Part shown: in pieces, positions 16,860-24,626 of the stretch
Layout of the letters: each line of letters starts with the position of its first letter
Numbering within the stretch: position 1 is the stretch's first letter
Origin: JACVRW01 sp036407035
GTDB lineage: Bacteria > Actinomycetota > Thermoleophilia > Solirubrobacterales > Thermoleophilaceae
Length of the DNA: 28,129 nt
Reading direction: 5' to 3'
Assembly: GCA_036407035.1 (NCBI GenBank)
Contig: DASXAA010000121.1
Location: 1-28,129 of the forward strand
The notes under the pieces: model-generated
Database searches by the model: none
The model's input: the letters and a program-made list of their open reading frames with translations, nothing else
What the model was told of the DNA's origin: nothing
Position numbers and translations under genes: made by a program

Positions 16860-17741
16860 ATGATGCGCCGCGCCTTGCCCAGGCGCCCGACACGACGTGT
16901 GCTGCTCGCCGCCCTGAGCGGGGCGGTGCTGCTGCTCCTGATCGCGGCGCCGGCGGTGTTCGCCGACGCGATCACGCCCGAGTCGAGCGGTTCACCGAAC
17001 GCGCAGGACATCGACACCCTCTTCAAGATCACGCTCTACATCGCGATCGTGATCTTCCTGATCGTGGAGGGCACTCTGATCTGGTCGCTCGTGCGCTACC
17101 GCGCGCGCCGGGGCGGCCCCCCGGCTGCCCAGATCCGCGGCAACACGCCGCTCGAGTTCGGCTGGACGTTGGCCGCCGCGATGATCCTGGTCGTCCTCGT
17201 GGTGGTCACGTTCATCTACCTGCCGGACATCGAGAACCCGCCGCCGTCCGGGCCGGGCGGGCTCGCGTCGAACGCCCAGTACGCCTCGGTCGACCAGCCG
17301 GCGCCGCCCACCAGCGGCGGCAGGACGCTCACGATCAAGGTCACCGGCCAGCAGTACATCTGGCGCTTCGACTACCCCGGCAGCAAGCAGCTCTTCAGCT
17401 ACCACACGATGGTCGTCCCGAGCGGGACCACCGTCGTGCTCCAGATCACCGCCTCCGACGTCATCCACTCCTGGTGGATCCCGAGGCTGGGCGGCAAGGT
17501 CGACGGCGTGCCGGGCTACATCAACGAGACCTGGTTCAAGATCCCGCGCGGCCAGGAAGGCATCTACAGGGGCCAGTGCGCGGAGCTGTGCGGCGCGGGC
17601 CACGCCGACATGCGCGGGGTCGTCGACGTGCGGACGCCCGATGACTACGTCGCCTGGGCCGACAGGCAGCGCACCGACATACAGGCCGCGAAGGACGGGC
17701 TGGCGGAGATGAACAAAGAGCGCGAATCGGGGAGCCGGTAG
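16860..17741 (+). CDS. ctaC: Cytochrome c oxidase subunit II
   Basis: This 293-aa membrane-anchored subunit receives electrons from cytochrome c. After an N-terminal signal/first helix (VLLAALSGAVLLLLIAAPAVFA) come the two classic helices (ITLYIAIVIFLIVEGTLIW and LAAAMILVVLVVVTFIYLP), then the exported cupredoxin domain with VTGQQYIWRFDYPG. All CuA ligands are present: His203 in DVIHSWWIP, then Cys240, Glu242, Cys244, His248 and Met251 in GQCAELCGAGHADM. The glutamine-aromatic patch (QQYIWRF) is the electron entry. There is no fused cytochrome c domain. The ATG at 16860 is directly preceded by GGCGGGG; a second ATG follows at once. Its stop TAG shares one base with the GTG of ctaD, so the two subunits are translationally coupled. 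Confidence 0.97.
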   Translation: MMRRALPRRPTRRVLLAALSGAVLLLLIAAPAVFADAITPESSGSPNAQDIDTLFKITLYIAIVIFLIVEGTLIWSLVRYRARRGGPPAAQIRGNTPLEFGWTLAAAMILVVLVVVTFIYLPDIENPPPSGPGGLASNAQYASVDQPAPPTSGGRTLTIKVTGQQYIWRFDYPGSKQLFSYHTMVVPSGTTVVLQITASDVIHSWWIPRLGGKVDGVPGYINETWFKIPRGQEGIYRGQCAELCGAGHADMRGVVDVRTPDDYVAWADRQRTDIQAAKDGLAEMNKERESGSR

Positions 17742-19444
17742 TGGAGGCCGGGACGGCAGCCGGACGCGTGGGCGCGCGCCCCGAGCTCGTCATGCACGGC
17801 GTGCGGGAGCGGCCGCGCGGGTGGCTCGAGTGGTTGACCACCACCGACCACAAGAAGATCGGCGTGATGTACCTGTTCGCCACCTTCATCTTCTTCATCC
17901 TGGGTGGCGTGGAGGCGCTGATCATGCGCCTCCAGCTGGCGCACGCGGACAACACGCTGATCGCGCCCGAGACCTACAACGGGCTCGTGACCATGCACGG
18001 CACGACGATGGTCTTCCTGTTCGTCGTGCCGGTGATGGCGGGCTTCGGCAACTACTTCATCCCGCTCATGATCGGCGCGCGGGACATGGCGTTCCCGCGG
18101 CTGAACGCGCTCTCCTTCTGGCTCTTCCTGTTCGGCGGCGTCGCGTTCTACTCGAGCCTCTTCTTCGAGCCGCCGCAGGCCGGCTGGACCATGTACGCGC
18201 CGCTCTCCGACGACGCCTTCTCGCCCGGCGGCGGCGTGGACGCGTGGATCTTCCTGATCCACCTGACCGGCATCTCCTCGCTCGTCGGGTCGATCAACTT
18301 CGTCGCAACGATCCACAACATGCGCGCCCCGGGGATGAGCTGGGGGCGGATACCGCTGTTCGTCTGGTCGATCCTCGTCTACAGCTACCTGCTGATCGCC
18401 GCGCTGCCGGCGGTCGCGGCCGGGGTGACGATGCTGCTGACCGACCGCCACTTCGGCACCGACTTCTTCGACCCCACCGGCGGCGGCAACCCGTTGCTGT
18501 GGCAGCACCTGTTCTGGTTCTTCGGGCACCCCGAGGTCTACATCATGGTGCTGCCCGCCTTCGGGATGATCTCGGAGGTCCTGCCGGTGTTCGCCCAGAA
18601 GCCGATCTTCGGCTACAAGGCAGTGGCGGCATCCACGGTCGCGATCTCGTTCCTCTCGCTGCTCGTCTGGGCGCACCACATGTTCACCACGCCGACGGCG
18701 ACGGTGGTGCTCGCGTTCTTCATGCTCTCGTCGTTCACGATCGCCGTGCCGACGGGCATCAAGATCTTCAACTGGATCGCCACGCTCTGGCGCGGCTCGA
18801 TCATCTTCAAGACGCCGCTCTACTTCGCCGCCGCGCTGCCGGGGCTGTTCGTGATCGGCGGCATCTCGGGCGTCCAGCTGGCGATCTTCCCGGTCGACTG
18901 GCAGCTGCACGACACGTACTTCGTGGTCGCGCACTTCCACTACGTCCTGTTCGGCGGGGCCGTGTTCGGGCTCTTCGCCGGCCTCTACTACTGGTTCCCG
19001 AAGATGTCCGGGCGAATGATGTCGGAGGGGCTCGGGAAGCTCTCCTTCTGGGTCATGTTCGTCGGCTTCAACGGGACCTTCCTGGTCCAGCACTCGGCGG
19101 GCCTGTCAGGGATGCCGCGCCGCGTCTACGACTACCCGAGGGAGCTCCACGTGGAGACCTACAACCTGATCTCCACGATCGGGGCGTTCATCCTCGGCGT
19201 CGGGGTGCTGCTGACCGTGATCAACGTGCTCTGGTCGATGAAGCACGGCAAGAAGGCCGGCAACGACCCGTGGCGCGGCAACACGCTCGAGTGGTTCACC
19301 CAGTCGCCGCCGCCGCCCAACAACTTCGACGCGATCCCACGCGTGCGCAGCGTGGAGCCGATGAAGGACATCCGCCGCGAGGTCGCGGCGAGCATCAGGC
19401 CGTCGGAGACGGTGGCGCAGCCCGCTGCTCCGCGCAGCCTGTAG
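17741..19444 (+). CDS. ctaD: Cytochrome c oxidase subunit I (A-type heme-copper oxidase)
   Basis: This 567-aa subunit has about 12 transmembrane helices and holds heme a, heme a3 and CuB, reducing oxygen to water while pumping protons. WLTTTDHKKIGVMYL is the usual N-terminal signature; LVTMHGTTMVF has a heme a ligand; FFGHPEVYIMVLPAFG has the CuB His263, proton-channel Glu265 and cross-linked Tyr267; WAHHMFTT has the CuB His pair; and VAHFHYVLFGG has the heme a3 and heme a ligands. Glu in HPEVY and ARDMAFPRLN for the D channel place it in the A1 group. Length is normal. It starts at GTG overlapping ctaC by one base and is followed by ctaA after 1 nt. Subunits III and IV are not in the window and may be elsewhere. 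Confidence 0.97.
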   Translation: MEAGTAAGRVGARPELVMHGVRERPRGWLEWLTTTDHKKIGVMYLFATFIFFILGGVEALIMRLQLAHADNTLIAPETYNGLVTMHGTTMVFLFVVPVMAGFGNYFIPLMIGARDMAFPRLNALSFWLFLFGGVAFYSSLFFEPPQAGWTMYAPLSDDAFSPGGGVDAWIFLIHLTGISSLVGSINFVATIHNMRAPGMSWGRIPLFVWSILVYSYLLIAALPAVAAGVTMLLTDRHFGTDFFDPTGGGNPLLWQHLFWFFGHPEVYIMVLPAFGMISEVLPVFAQKPIFGYKAVAASTVAISFLSLLVWAHHMFTTPTATVVLAFFMLSSFTIAVPTGIKIFNWIATLWRGSIIFKTPLYFAAALPGLFVIGGISGVQLAIFPVDWQLHDTYFVVAHFHYVLFGGAVFGLFAGLYYWFPKMSGRMMSEGLGKLSFWVMFVGFNGTFLVQHSAGLSGMPRRVYDYPRELHVETYNLISTIGAFILGVGVLLTVINVLWSMKHGKKAGNDPWRGNTLEWFTQSPPPPNNFDAIPRVRSVEPMKDIRREVAASIRPSETVAQPAAPRSL

Positions 19445-19445
19445 C

Positions 19446-20459
19446 GTGAGGCCGGACGTGAACGGGGTCCCTTCGACCGGCTACCGGCGCCTCGCGGTCG
19501 CCACCATCGCCGCCACCTTCGCGCTGATCATCGTCGGCGGGATCGTGCGCGTGTCCGACTCGGGCCTCGGGTGCGGGCCAAAGAACTCCGGCGTGCACGG
19601 CTGGCCGTTCTGCAACGGCGACGTGGTGCCCGGCGTGAACCTGCACTCGATGATCGAGTACAGCCACCGGGCGCTGGCCTCGGCGGTCGGGCTGATGGCC
19701 CTCGCGCTCGCCGTGATCGCCTGGCGGCGCTACCGGTCGAACCGGGCGCTCGTCTGGTCGGCAACGGGCGCGTTCCTGCTCGTGGTGGCCCAGGGCGTGC
19801 TCGGCGGGGCGACGGTGGAGGAGGGCCTCGACGAGAGCCTCGTGGCCGCGCACCTCGGGCTCGCGATGCTGTGCCTCGGCCTCGTGATCTACGCCTGGCG
19901 CGCCTGCCACGGGGACGTGCTGGGCGCCGAGCCGCCCTCGGGCGGGCGTAGGTTCCGGGCACTCAGCGTGGTCGCCACCGCCTTCGTCTTCTGCACGATC
20001 GTCGCCGGCGGCTACATGGCGGGCACGCAGAACTACGGGCGCCCGGACTACCAGCTCGGCGACGGCGCGCACCACGCCTGCGGCAAGGAGTTCCCGACCT
20101 GCAACGGCGGCTTCATGCCGTTCGGGCAGGCGCGGCTCGTCGACATCCATCTGACGCACCGGGCGTTCATGTACGTGACGTCGCTGCTCGTTATCGCGCT
20201 GGTCGCGCTCGCTCTGCGGAGGCGGCCGAGCGCCGGGGTGGTGAGGGCGGCCCAGGTGGTGATCGGGCTGCTCGTCCTGCAGATACTCGTGGGCGCCCTG
20301 AACGTGTGGCTCGACGAGTACGAGGCGCTGATCGTGACCCACCTGGCGCTCGGTACCCTGCTGTGGGCCACGTCCCTGGCGCTGACCCTGCAGCTCTTCC
20401 GCGTTCCCGAGCCCGCGCCCGCGCGGGCCGGCCGGCGCGCCGAGGCGGTGACCGCCTGA
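19446..20459 (+). CDS. ctaA: Heme A synthase (COX15/CtaA)
   Basis: This 337-aa membrane enzyme oxidises the C8 methyl of heme O to the formyl group of heme A, needed by the upstream oxidase. About eight helices are visible, as two four-helix repeats. Conserved histidines occur in EYSHRALAS, VAAHLGLAM, HLTHRAFMYV and IVTHLALGTLLW, which would hold the two hemes. Two cysteine pairs are seen on the outer loops (GLGCGPKNSGVHGWPFCNG and HHACGKEFPTCNGG), the arrangement known from Bacillus-type CtaA. The N-terminal GGIVRVSDSGLGCG is diagnostic. The GTG at 19446 sits 1 nt past the ctaD stop; a second GTG four codons on is possible. Its TGA overlaps the ctaB ATG by one base. Confidence 0.95.
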   Translation: MRPDVNGVPSTGYRRLAVATIAATFALIIVGGIVRVSDSGLGCGPKNSGVHGWPFCNGDVVPGVNLHSMIEYSHRALASAVGLMALALAVIAWRRYRSNRALVWSATGAFLLVVAQGVLGGATVEEGLDESLVAAHLGLAMLCLGLVIYAWRACHGDVLGAEPPSGGRRFRALSVVATAFVFCTIVAGGYMAGTQNYGRPDYQLGDGAHHACGKEFPTCNGGFMPFGQARLVDIHLTHRAFMYVTSLLVIALVALALRRRPSAGVVRAAQVVIGLLVLQILVGALNVWLDEYEALIVTHLALGTLLWATSLALTLQLFRVPEPAPARAGRRAEAVTA

Positions 20460-21352
20460 TGGAGGCGCGCGCCCGCGCGGCGGCCCTCCCGGGCGCCTGG
20501 CGCACGGTCGTCTCGGACTACGTCGAGATGACCAAGCCGAAGGTGCAGTCGCTGCTGCTCTTCACCACGGTCACGACGATGTACGTGGCCGGGGACCCCT
20601 CGCTCGAGCTGGTCGCGCTCACCAGCCTCGGCGGCGCGCTGTCGGCCGGCGGCGCGGGTGCGATCAACCACGCCCTCGACCGCGACATCGACCGCGTCAT
20701 GAAGCGGACCGCCGACCGGCCGGTGGCCAGCGGGCGGGTGTCGCCGCGGGCCGCGATCGTGTTCGGCGTCCTGCTCGGCTGCGCCTCGTTCGCGCTGCTG
20801 GCGCTGACCGTGAACCTGCTGTCGGCCGTGCTGGCGCTCTGCGGCCTGCTCGGCTACGTGCTCGTCTACACGCTGTGGCTCAAGCGCTCGACACCGCAGA
20901 ACATCGTGATCGGCGGCGCCGCCGGCGCGGTGCCGCCGCTCGTCGCGTGGGCCGCCGTGACCGGCGGGCTGACCGGCACGCCGCTCTACCTGTTCGCGAT
21001 CGTCTTCTTCTGGACGCCGCCGCACTTCTGGTCGCTGTCGCTCCTGATGAAGGACGAGTACGCGCGTGCGGGCGTGCCGATGATGCCGGTGGTCCGCGGC
21101 GAGGCCGAGACGCGCCGCCAGATCCTGCTCTACACGGTGCTGCTCTACGCGGTCTCCCAGCTGCCGTTCTGCGCCGGCGCCTTCGGCGGCGTGTACCTGG
21201 TCGCGTCGATCACGCTCGGCGCGGCTTTCATCTACGGCGCGGTGCGGCTGATGAGGCGGGCGGACCGCCGCTCGGCGCTGCGGCTCTACCTGTTCTCGCT
21301 CGCGTACCTCGCGCTGTTGTTCGCAGCGATGGTCGCGGACGTGCGGCTGTAG
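20459..21352 (+). CDS. ctaB: Heme O synthase (protoheme IX farnesyltransferase)
   Basis: This 297-aa member of the UbiA prenyltransferase family has about nine helices and transfers a farnesyl group to the vinyl of protoheme to make heme O, the substrate for CtaA. The Asp-rich pyrophosphate-binding motif is NHALDRDIDRVMKRTADRP, and the second is around LWLKRSTPQNIVIGG with DEYARAGVPMMPV. WTPPHFWSLSLLMKDEY is a heme-side signature. The ATG at 20459 overlaps the ctaA stop (TGATG), so the in-frame extension further upstream, inside ctaA, is rejected. The gene closes the oxidase cluster. An imperfect short dyad (TCCTG-N6-CAGGA) follows near 21364 but is weak as a terminator. Confidence 0.96.
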   Translation: MEARARAAALPGAWRTVVSDYVEMTKPKVQSLLLFTTVTTMYVAGDPSLELVALTSLGGALSAGGAGAINHALDRDIDRVMKRTADRPVASGRVSPRAAIVFGVLLGCASFALLALTVNLLSAVLALCGLLGYVLVYTLWLKRSTPQNIVIGGAAGAVPPLVAWAAVTGGLTGTPLYLFAIVFFWTPPHFWSLSLLMKDEYARAGVPMMPVVRGEAETRRQILLYTVLLYAVSQLPFCAGAFGGVYLVASITLGAAFIYGAVRLMRRADRRSALRLYLFSLAYLALLFAAMVADVRL

Positions 21353-21396
21353 GCCGGCGCTCCTCCTGTCGCCGCAGGACTGTCCGGATCTCGTCC

Positions 21397-21425
21397 TTGG
21401 CCGAAACGCAACCCCGGTCTAGTGT
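21397..21425 (+). promoter_or_regulatory. Sigma-70-type promoter, probably giving a leaderless message
   Basis: TTGGCC (21397-21402) and TAGTGT (21420-21425) are separated by exactly 17 bp, and the GTG start at 21432 is 7 bp beyond the -10, where transcription should begin. There is no Shine-Dalgarno. This fits a leaderless transcript, common in actinobacteria, and separates the flavoprotein operon from ctaB. Confidence 0.5.
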
Positions 21426-21431
21426 CTCTGG

Positions 21432-22796
21432 GTGCCGGAGGGATCCACCAGCGCATCGCCGGTCGACGCGACCATCGGGATCGTCGGCGACGGCTTCGGA
21501 GCGCTCCTCGTCTATGCGACCGCGATCTATCTCGGCTTCGATCGCAGCCAGATAGCCATCTACGGCGAGCGGCGGAATCCCGTCGCGACCTACCAGCAGT
21601 TCGCGTGGAACCTCGGCCAGACGGTCCTCCGGTCGGAGTCCGAATCGCACTTCCTGCCGGCCGACTGGCCGACGGTGGCGCAGATGGACGCCGCCGCGCG
21701 ACGTGATCCGGCGCCGCTCGTGCGCTCGATCCGGCGCAAGTTCAACCCCGGCGTATCCGAGATCCTCACGGAGGCGGGCGTCGTCAGCCGACTGCTCGGC
21801 TACGACTCCCGGGTCGTCGGCGAACGCAAGGTCGGTTGGGTGGTTCGCGAGCCCGGGCCTCCGCCGTACTTCTCCCTCTACGACGACGACGCCCAGCTGA
21901 TGGGACGCTGCAAGCACGCGATGATCGCGATCGGCCACGGGCCGCTGTCCTTCCCCGGGGTGTACGGACAGGCGCGTGAGGATCCCGCCATGCGCGACCG
22001 CATCGTGCAGGCCTACGAGCCGAAGACGTATCACGCGGGCGGCCGCTACATCGTGCTCGGGTCCGGGATCGCCGCCGTCAACGAGTGGGCGAACGTGCTC
22101 GACGCCGGGGCCCAGTGCATCGCCCTGCGGCGCAATCCGGAACCGGAGGAACAGGACCTGAACGTGCCGCGCTGCCTGTTCGACGGGAGCGGGATCGACG
22201 CCTACCAGGGACTCGACTTCGACGAGCGGATCGACTTCATCGCACAGGTGCTGCGCGGCACGGCGCCGCAGCGCCGCGGCTGGGCGGCGAAGGTCTCTGC
22301 CGCCAAGGCGGAGGGGCGCTTCGAGGAGGCGATCGGGGAGGCGACCTCGATCGAGCCGAGCCCCGGCGGGCTCATCGTGAGGCTGCGGCTGCTCGACGGG
22401 AGCGACCCGGGTGAGCTCGAGGTGACCGGGGTGGTCTGCGCGACCGGCTTCGTGAAGTCGGCGTTCTCCCTGCCGCTGTTGCGCAGGCTGGCCACGACCT
22501 ATGACGTGCCTGTGCATCGCGAGCGCATCCGCCTCAAGACCAACTGCGGCGTGCCGCCACTCGACATCGACGAGTCGCGGCTGTGCATGATGGGGATCAA
22601 CGCGAACACGGTCGTCCCCAACGGGGACACGATCGCCGGCCTGAAGTACATCGCGCGCCGATTCGTCGGCGACGTGGCCCGGGCGGAAGGCCTCAAGGGC
22701 CGCTCCGCCGCCGGCCGGCTGAGCCTCCAGCTGAGGCTGGCGCGGGCGACCGTGAGAGCCCTGCGCGACGTCCGCAAGACGAGGCAGCTCGCCTGA
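21432..22796 (+). CDS. FAD/NAD(P)-binding oxidoreductase, flavin-monooxygenase-like
   Basis: This 454-aa protein has two Rossmann dinucleotide sites. The first, IGIVGDGFGALLVYAT (G19-x-G21-x-G23), would bind FAD; the second, YIVLGSGIAAVNEW (Gly210, Gly212), NAD(P)H. VVCATGFVKS (around Thr338-Gly339) matches the ATG motif of class B flavin monooxygenases and ornithine/lysine N-oxygenases. The closest named family is not clear. The stretch after the first site (YGERRNPVATYQQFAWNLGQTVLRSESESHFLPADWP region) does not match the usual monooxygenase fingerprint FxGxxxHxxxW, so a specialised oxidoreductase is more likely. The C-terminus is basic and helical. The GTG start at 21432 lies 7 bp from a -10, so it is probably leaderless. 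The stop overlaps the next ATG by one base, starting a three-gene operon with a membrane protein and an FHA protein. Confidence 0.78.
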   Translation: MPEGSTSASPVDATIGIVGDGFGALLVYATAIYLGFDRSQIAIYGERRNPVATYQQFAWNLGQTVLRSESESHFLPADWPTVAQMDAAARRDPAPLVRSIRRKFNPGVSEILTEAGVVSRLLGYDSRVVGERKVGWVVREPGPPPYFSLYDDDAQLMGRCKHAMIAIGHGPLSFPGVYGQAREDPAMRDRIVQAYEPKTYHAGGRYIVLGSGIAAVNEWANVLDAGAQCIALRRNPEPEEQDLNVPRCLFDGSGIDAYQGLDFDERIDFIAQVLRGTAPQRRGWAAKVSAAKAEGRFEEAIGEATSIEPSPGGLIVRLRLLDGSDPGELEVTGVVCATGFVKSAFSLPLLRRLATTYDVPVHRERIRLKTNCGVPPLDIDESRLCMMGINANTVVPNGDTIAGLKYIARRFVGDVARAEGLKGRSAAGRLSLQLRLARATVRALRDVRKTRQLA

Positions 22797-23356
22797 TGTG
22801 CCCGACGATCGTAGGCCGGATCCAATCGCGCGTGGCGTCGCTCGCGCTGCCGGCTCTGCTCGGCGTGATCCTCTCGCTCGTCACGGGGCGCGAGGACTGG
22901 ATCGTCCTGATCGGCGTCCTGCTGTTGATGGGCACGGCGCTCGACGTCTTGGTCTACAGCTGGCTGATCCGCTACCAGCCGCCCTGGCTCACCGGAGTCC
23001 TTGGGCTGGCGGAGCTCGGCTTCCTGTTCGTGCTGGCCCACCTGCTCGAGCTCGACCTGACAGACCTGGAGGCGATCGTCTTCTACGTCGTCAGCTGGTC
23101 GCTGGCCACGGCCACGCGGATCGCCCTCTTCCCCATCTTCTCGCTCACGTACCTCGAGTCGGCGGCGGAGTTCCGCCGGATCGAGTGGTCGATCCCGGCC
23201 GCGCAGGAGCAACTGCCGGTCTTCGCCTCCCCCGCCGAGGGGAGCGCGGGGCCGGTGCTTCGCTCGGCCTCGGGTGAGCACGCGATCCCGCTGGCGCCGA
23301 AGCCGGGGCTCACCGGCCTGCACCCGGTCAGCCAGGACGCGGAGGCGGCGCTGTGA
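22796..23356 (+). CDS. Four-helix membrane protein of unknown function
   Basis: This 186-aa protein has about four hydrophobic segments: LALPALLGVILSLV, WIVLIGVLLLMGTALDVLVYSW, LGLAELGFLFVLAHLLEL and AIVFYVVSWSLATATRIALFPIF. A cytoplasmic-looking tail of about 50 residues follows, starting TYLESAAEFRRIEW. I do not recognise a family. The ATG at 22796 shares one base with the flavoprotein stop and the stop overlaps the FHA start by 4 nt (GTGA), so its place in the operon is firm. The tail is Pro/Ala-rich and could face partner proteins. A role as membrane partner of the flavoprotein or the FHA protein is inferred from gene order only. Confidence 0.7.
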   Translation: MCPTIVGRIQSRVASLALPALLGVILSLVTGREDWIVLIGVLLLMGTALDVLVYSWLIRYQPPWLTGVLGLAELGFLFVLAHLLELDLTDLEAIVFYVVSWSLATATRIALFPIFSLTYLESAAEFRRIEWSIPAAQEQLPVFASPAEGSAGPVLRSASGEHAIPLAPKPGLTGLHPVSQDAEAAL

Positions 23357-23940
23357 CCGCGGCGGAGCTGACGGACCTCGCGAGCGGCGAGAGGTTCCCG
23401 GTCGAGAGGAGCGTCACCGTCGGCCGCGAGGGGTGCGACATCGTGGTGCACAGCGAGCTCGTGTCGCGGCGCCACGCGGAGATCCGCGTCACGCCGAGCG
23501 CCGTGGAGATCGAGGATCTCGGGTCGCGCAACGGCACGTTCGTGAACGGCGACCGGATCGCGGGCGCGCGCCCGCTTCGCCCGGGGGACACGGTCGAGAT
23601 CGGCGACGTGCGCCTTCGCGTGGACCTGGCGCCGCCGGTCGGGGTGACGAAGGCCGCGGACGTGGTCCGCACGAAGGCCGTCCCCGTGCCCCCGGCGGCG
23701 GTCGACGGCAAGCGCGGGGACGTGCCGCGACCGGAGCCGGTGCCGCTGGAGGCGCCTGCGGCGGCCGCCGGCGAGCCGCGCCTGCCCGTGGCCGCGCCGG
23801 GTTTCGCCGCGGCCGGAGCGCGACCGAGGGCCACAGGGGCGTCGGCCGCCCGCCGCAGCGGCGCGACCGCGGCCTCGCTCGGGATCATCGCCGCCACCGC
23901 GGCGGCGCTGATCGTGTACTTCGCCGACCGCGGCTTCTGA
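23353..23940 (+). CDS. FHA-domain protein with C-terminal membrane anchor
   Basis: This 195-aa protein has a forkhead-associated domain at about residues 8-95, which binds phosphothreonine peptides. The key blocks are VTVGREGCD, ELVSRRHAEI (Ser-Arg-Arg-His) and LGSRNGTFVNGDRI. From about 100 to 165 there is a Pro/Ala-rich linker. The last segment, TAASLGIIAATAAALIVYFADRGF, is a single hydrophobic helix, making it a tail-anchored protein with FHA in the cytoplasm. The GTG start overlaps the preceding TGA by 4 nt. It stops 4 bp before a convergent gene that also encodes an FHA plus tail anchor. No Ser/Thr kinase gene is in the window to supply its ligand. Confidence 0.88.
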   Translation: MTAAELTDLASGERFPVERSVTVGREGCDIVVHSELVSRRHAEIRVTPSAVEIEDLGSRNGTFVNGDRIAGARPLRPGDTVEIGDVRLRVDLAPPVGVTKAADVVRTKAVPVPPAAVDGKRGDVPRPEPVPLEAPAAAAGEPRLPVAAPGFAAAGARPRATGASAARRSGATAASLGIIAATAAALIVYFADRGF

Positions 23941-23944
23941 CCGC

Positions 23945-24550
23945 TCAGCTCGCCGCGTAGTACGCGATCACCGAGAGCGCCGACGCGCTCAGCAACAGCG
24001 CTGCCGCCACGCTCGCCCGGTGCTTGACCTGGACGTCGACCAGTCGCGCGAGCGGGCCGCGCGCGGTGGGACGAGCCACGTCGTCCACGATGCCGGCCGG
24101 CACGAACGCCGGCTCGAGCTCCTCGGCGGCGAAGGCCGCCACTCCCGCCGCGGGGGTCCTGTCCGGAAGCTCCTGAGGCGCGACGGGCCGGAGCAGGCCC
24201 TGACCGACCTTCGTCACCTGCGGCACCGGCCGCTGCACGGTCCGATCGGCGACGGATGCCACCGCGCCGCGCAGCTCGAGCACGCTCAGCCCCATCCGGA
24301 CCTGGTCGCCGGAGACGAGCCGACGAGCGGTGGTGATGGGCTGGTCATTCACGTAGGTCCCGTTCGTGGAGCCGAGATCCGAGATCACGGCCCCGTCTCC
24401 GTCGGCCTCCACGCGGGCGTGGCGGCGGGAGATCTCACGGTCGTCCAGATGGAACTCCAGGTCGGGGTCCCGGCCCAGCTCGACCGGGTCGTCGAGCGGG
24501 ATTCGCGTCCCGGCGACGGGGCCTTCTACGACTTCGAGCACGAGTTGCAC
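23945..24550 (-). CDS. Second FHA-domain protein with C-terminal membrane anchor
   Basis: This protein of about 201 aa begins VQLVLEVVEGPVAGTRIPL, followed by an FHA domain (VELGRDPDLEFHL, REISRRHARVEADG, LGSTNGTYVNDQPI). It has a linker of about 70 residues and ends with ASVAAALLLSASALSVIAYYAAS, one hydrophobic helix at the very C-terminus. Its plan is the same as that of the facing gene at 23353-23940, but the sequences differ outside the FHA signature. The start is unsure: GTG at 24550 begins right at the fold, while in-frame GTG codons at 24565 and 24586 are alternatives; none has a Shine-Dalgarno. It is divergent from the beta-helix gene and probably shares a control region with it. Confidence 0.85.
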   Translation of the reverse strand: MQLVLEVVEGPVAGTRIPLDDPVELGRDPDLEFHLDDREISRRHARVEADGDGAVISDLGSTNGTYVNDQPITTARRLVSGDQVRMGLSVLELRGAVASVADRTVQRPVPQVTKVGQGLLRPVAPQELPDRTPAAGVAAFAAEELEPAFVPAGIVDDVARPTARGPLARLVDVQVKHRASVAAALLLSASALSVIAYYAAS

Positions 24551-24608
24551 CGCGCCATCATGCACCGAGAAACCCGCTGCCGCCACCCACCGATGCCGAA
24601 ACCCGGGT

Positions 24609-24614
24609 TACGAT
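24609..24614 (+). promoter_or_regulatory. Possible -10 element of the beta-helix gene
   Basis: TACGAT fits the actinobacterial TAnnnT -10 and ends 12 nt before GTG 24627. No convincing -35 lies at 16-18 bp, and there is no Shine-Dalgarno, so the message may have a very short leader. Confidence 0.25.
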
Positions 24615-24626
24615 GGACCGAGTTTG

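Noticed and set aside
21353..21396. Terminator after ctaB
   Set aside because: TCCTG-N6-CAGGA is only a 5-bp stem with no following T tract, too weak to call.
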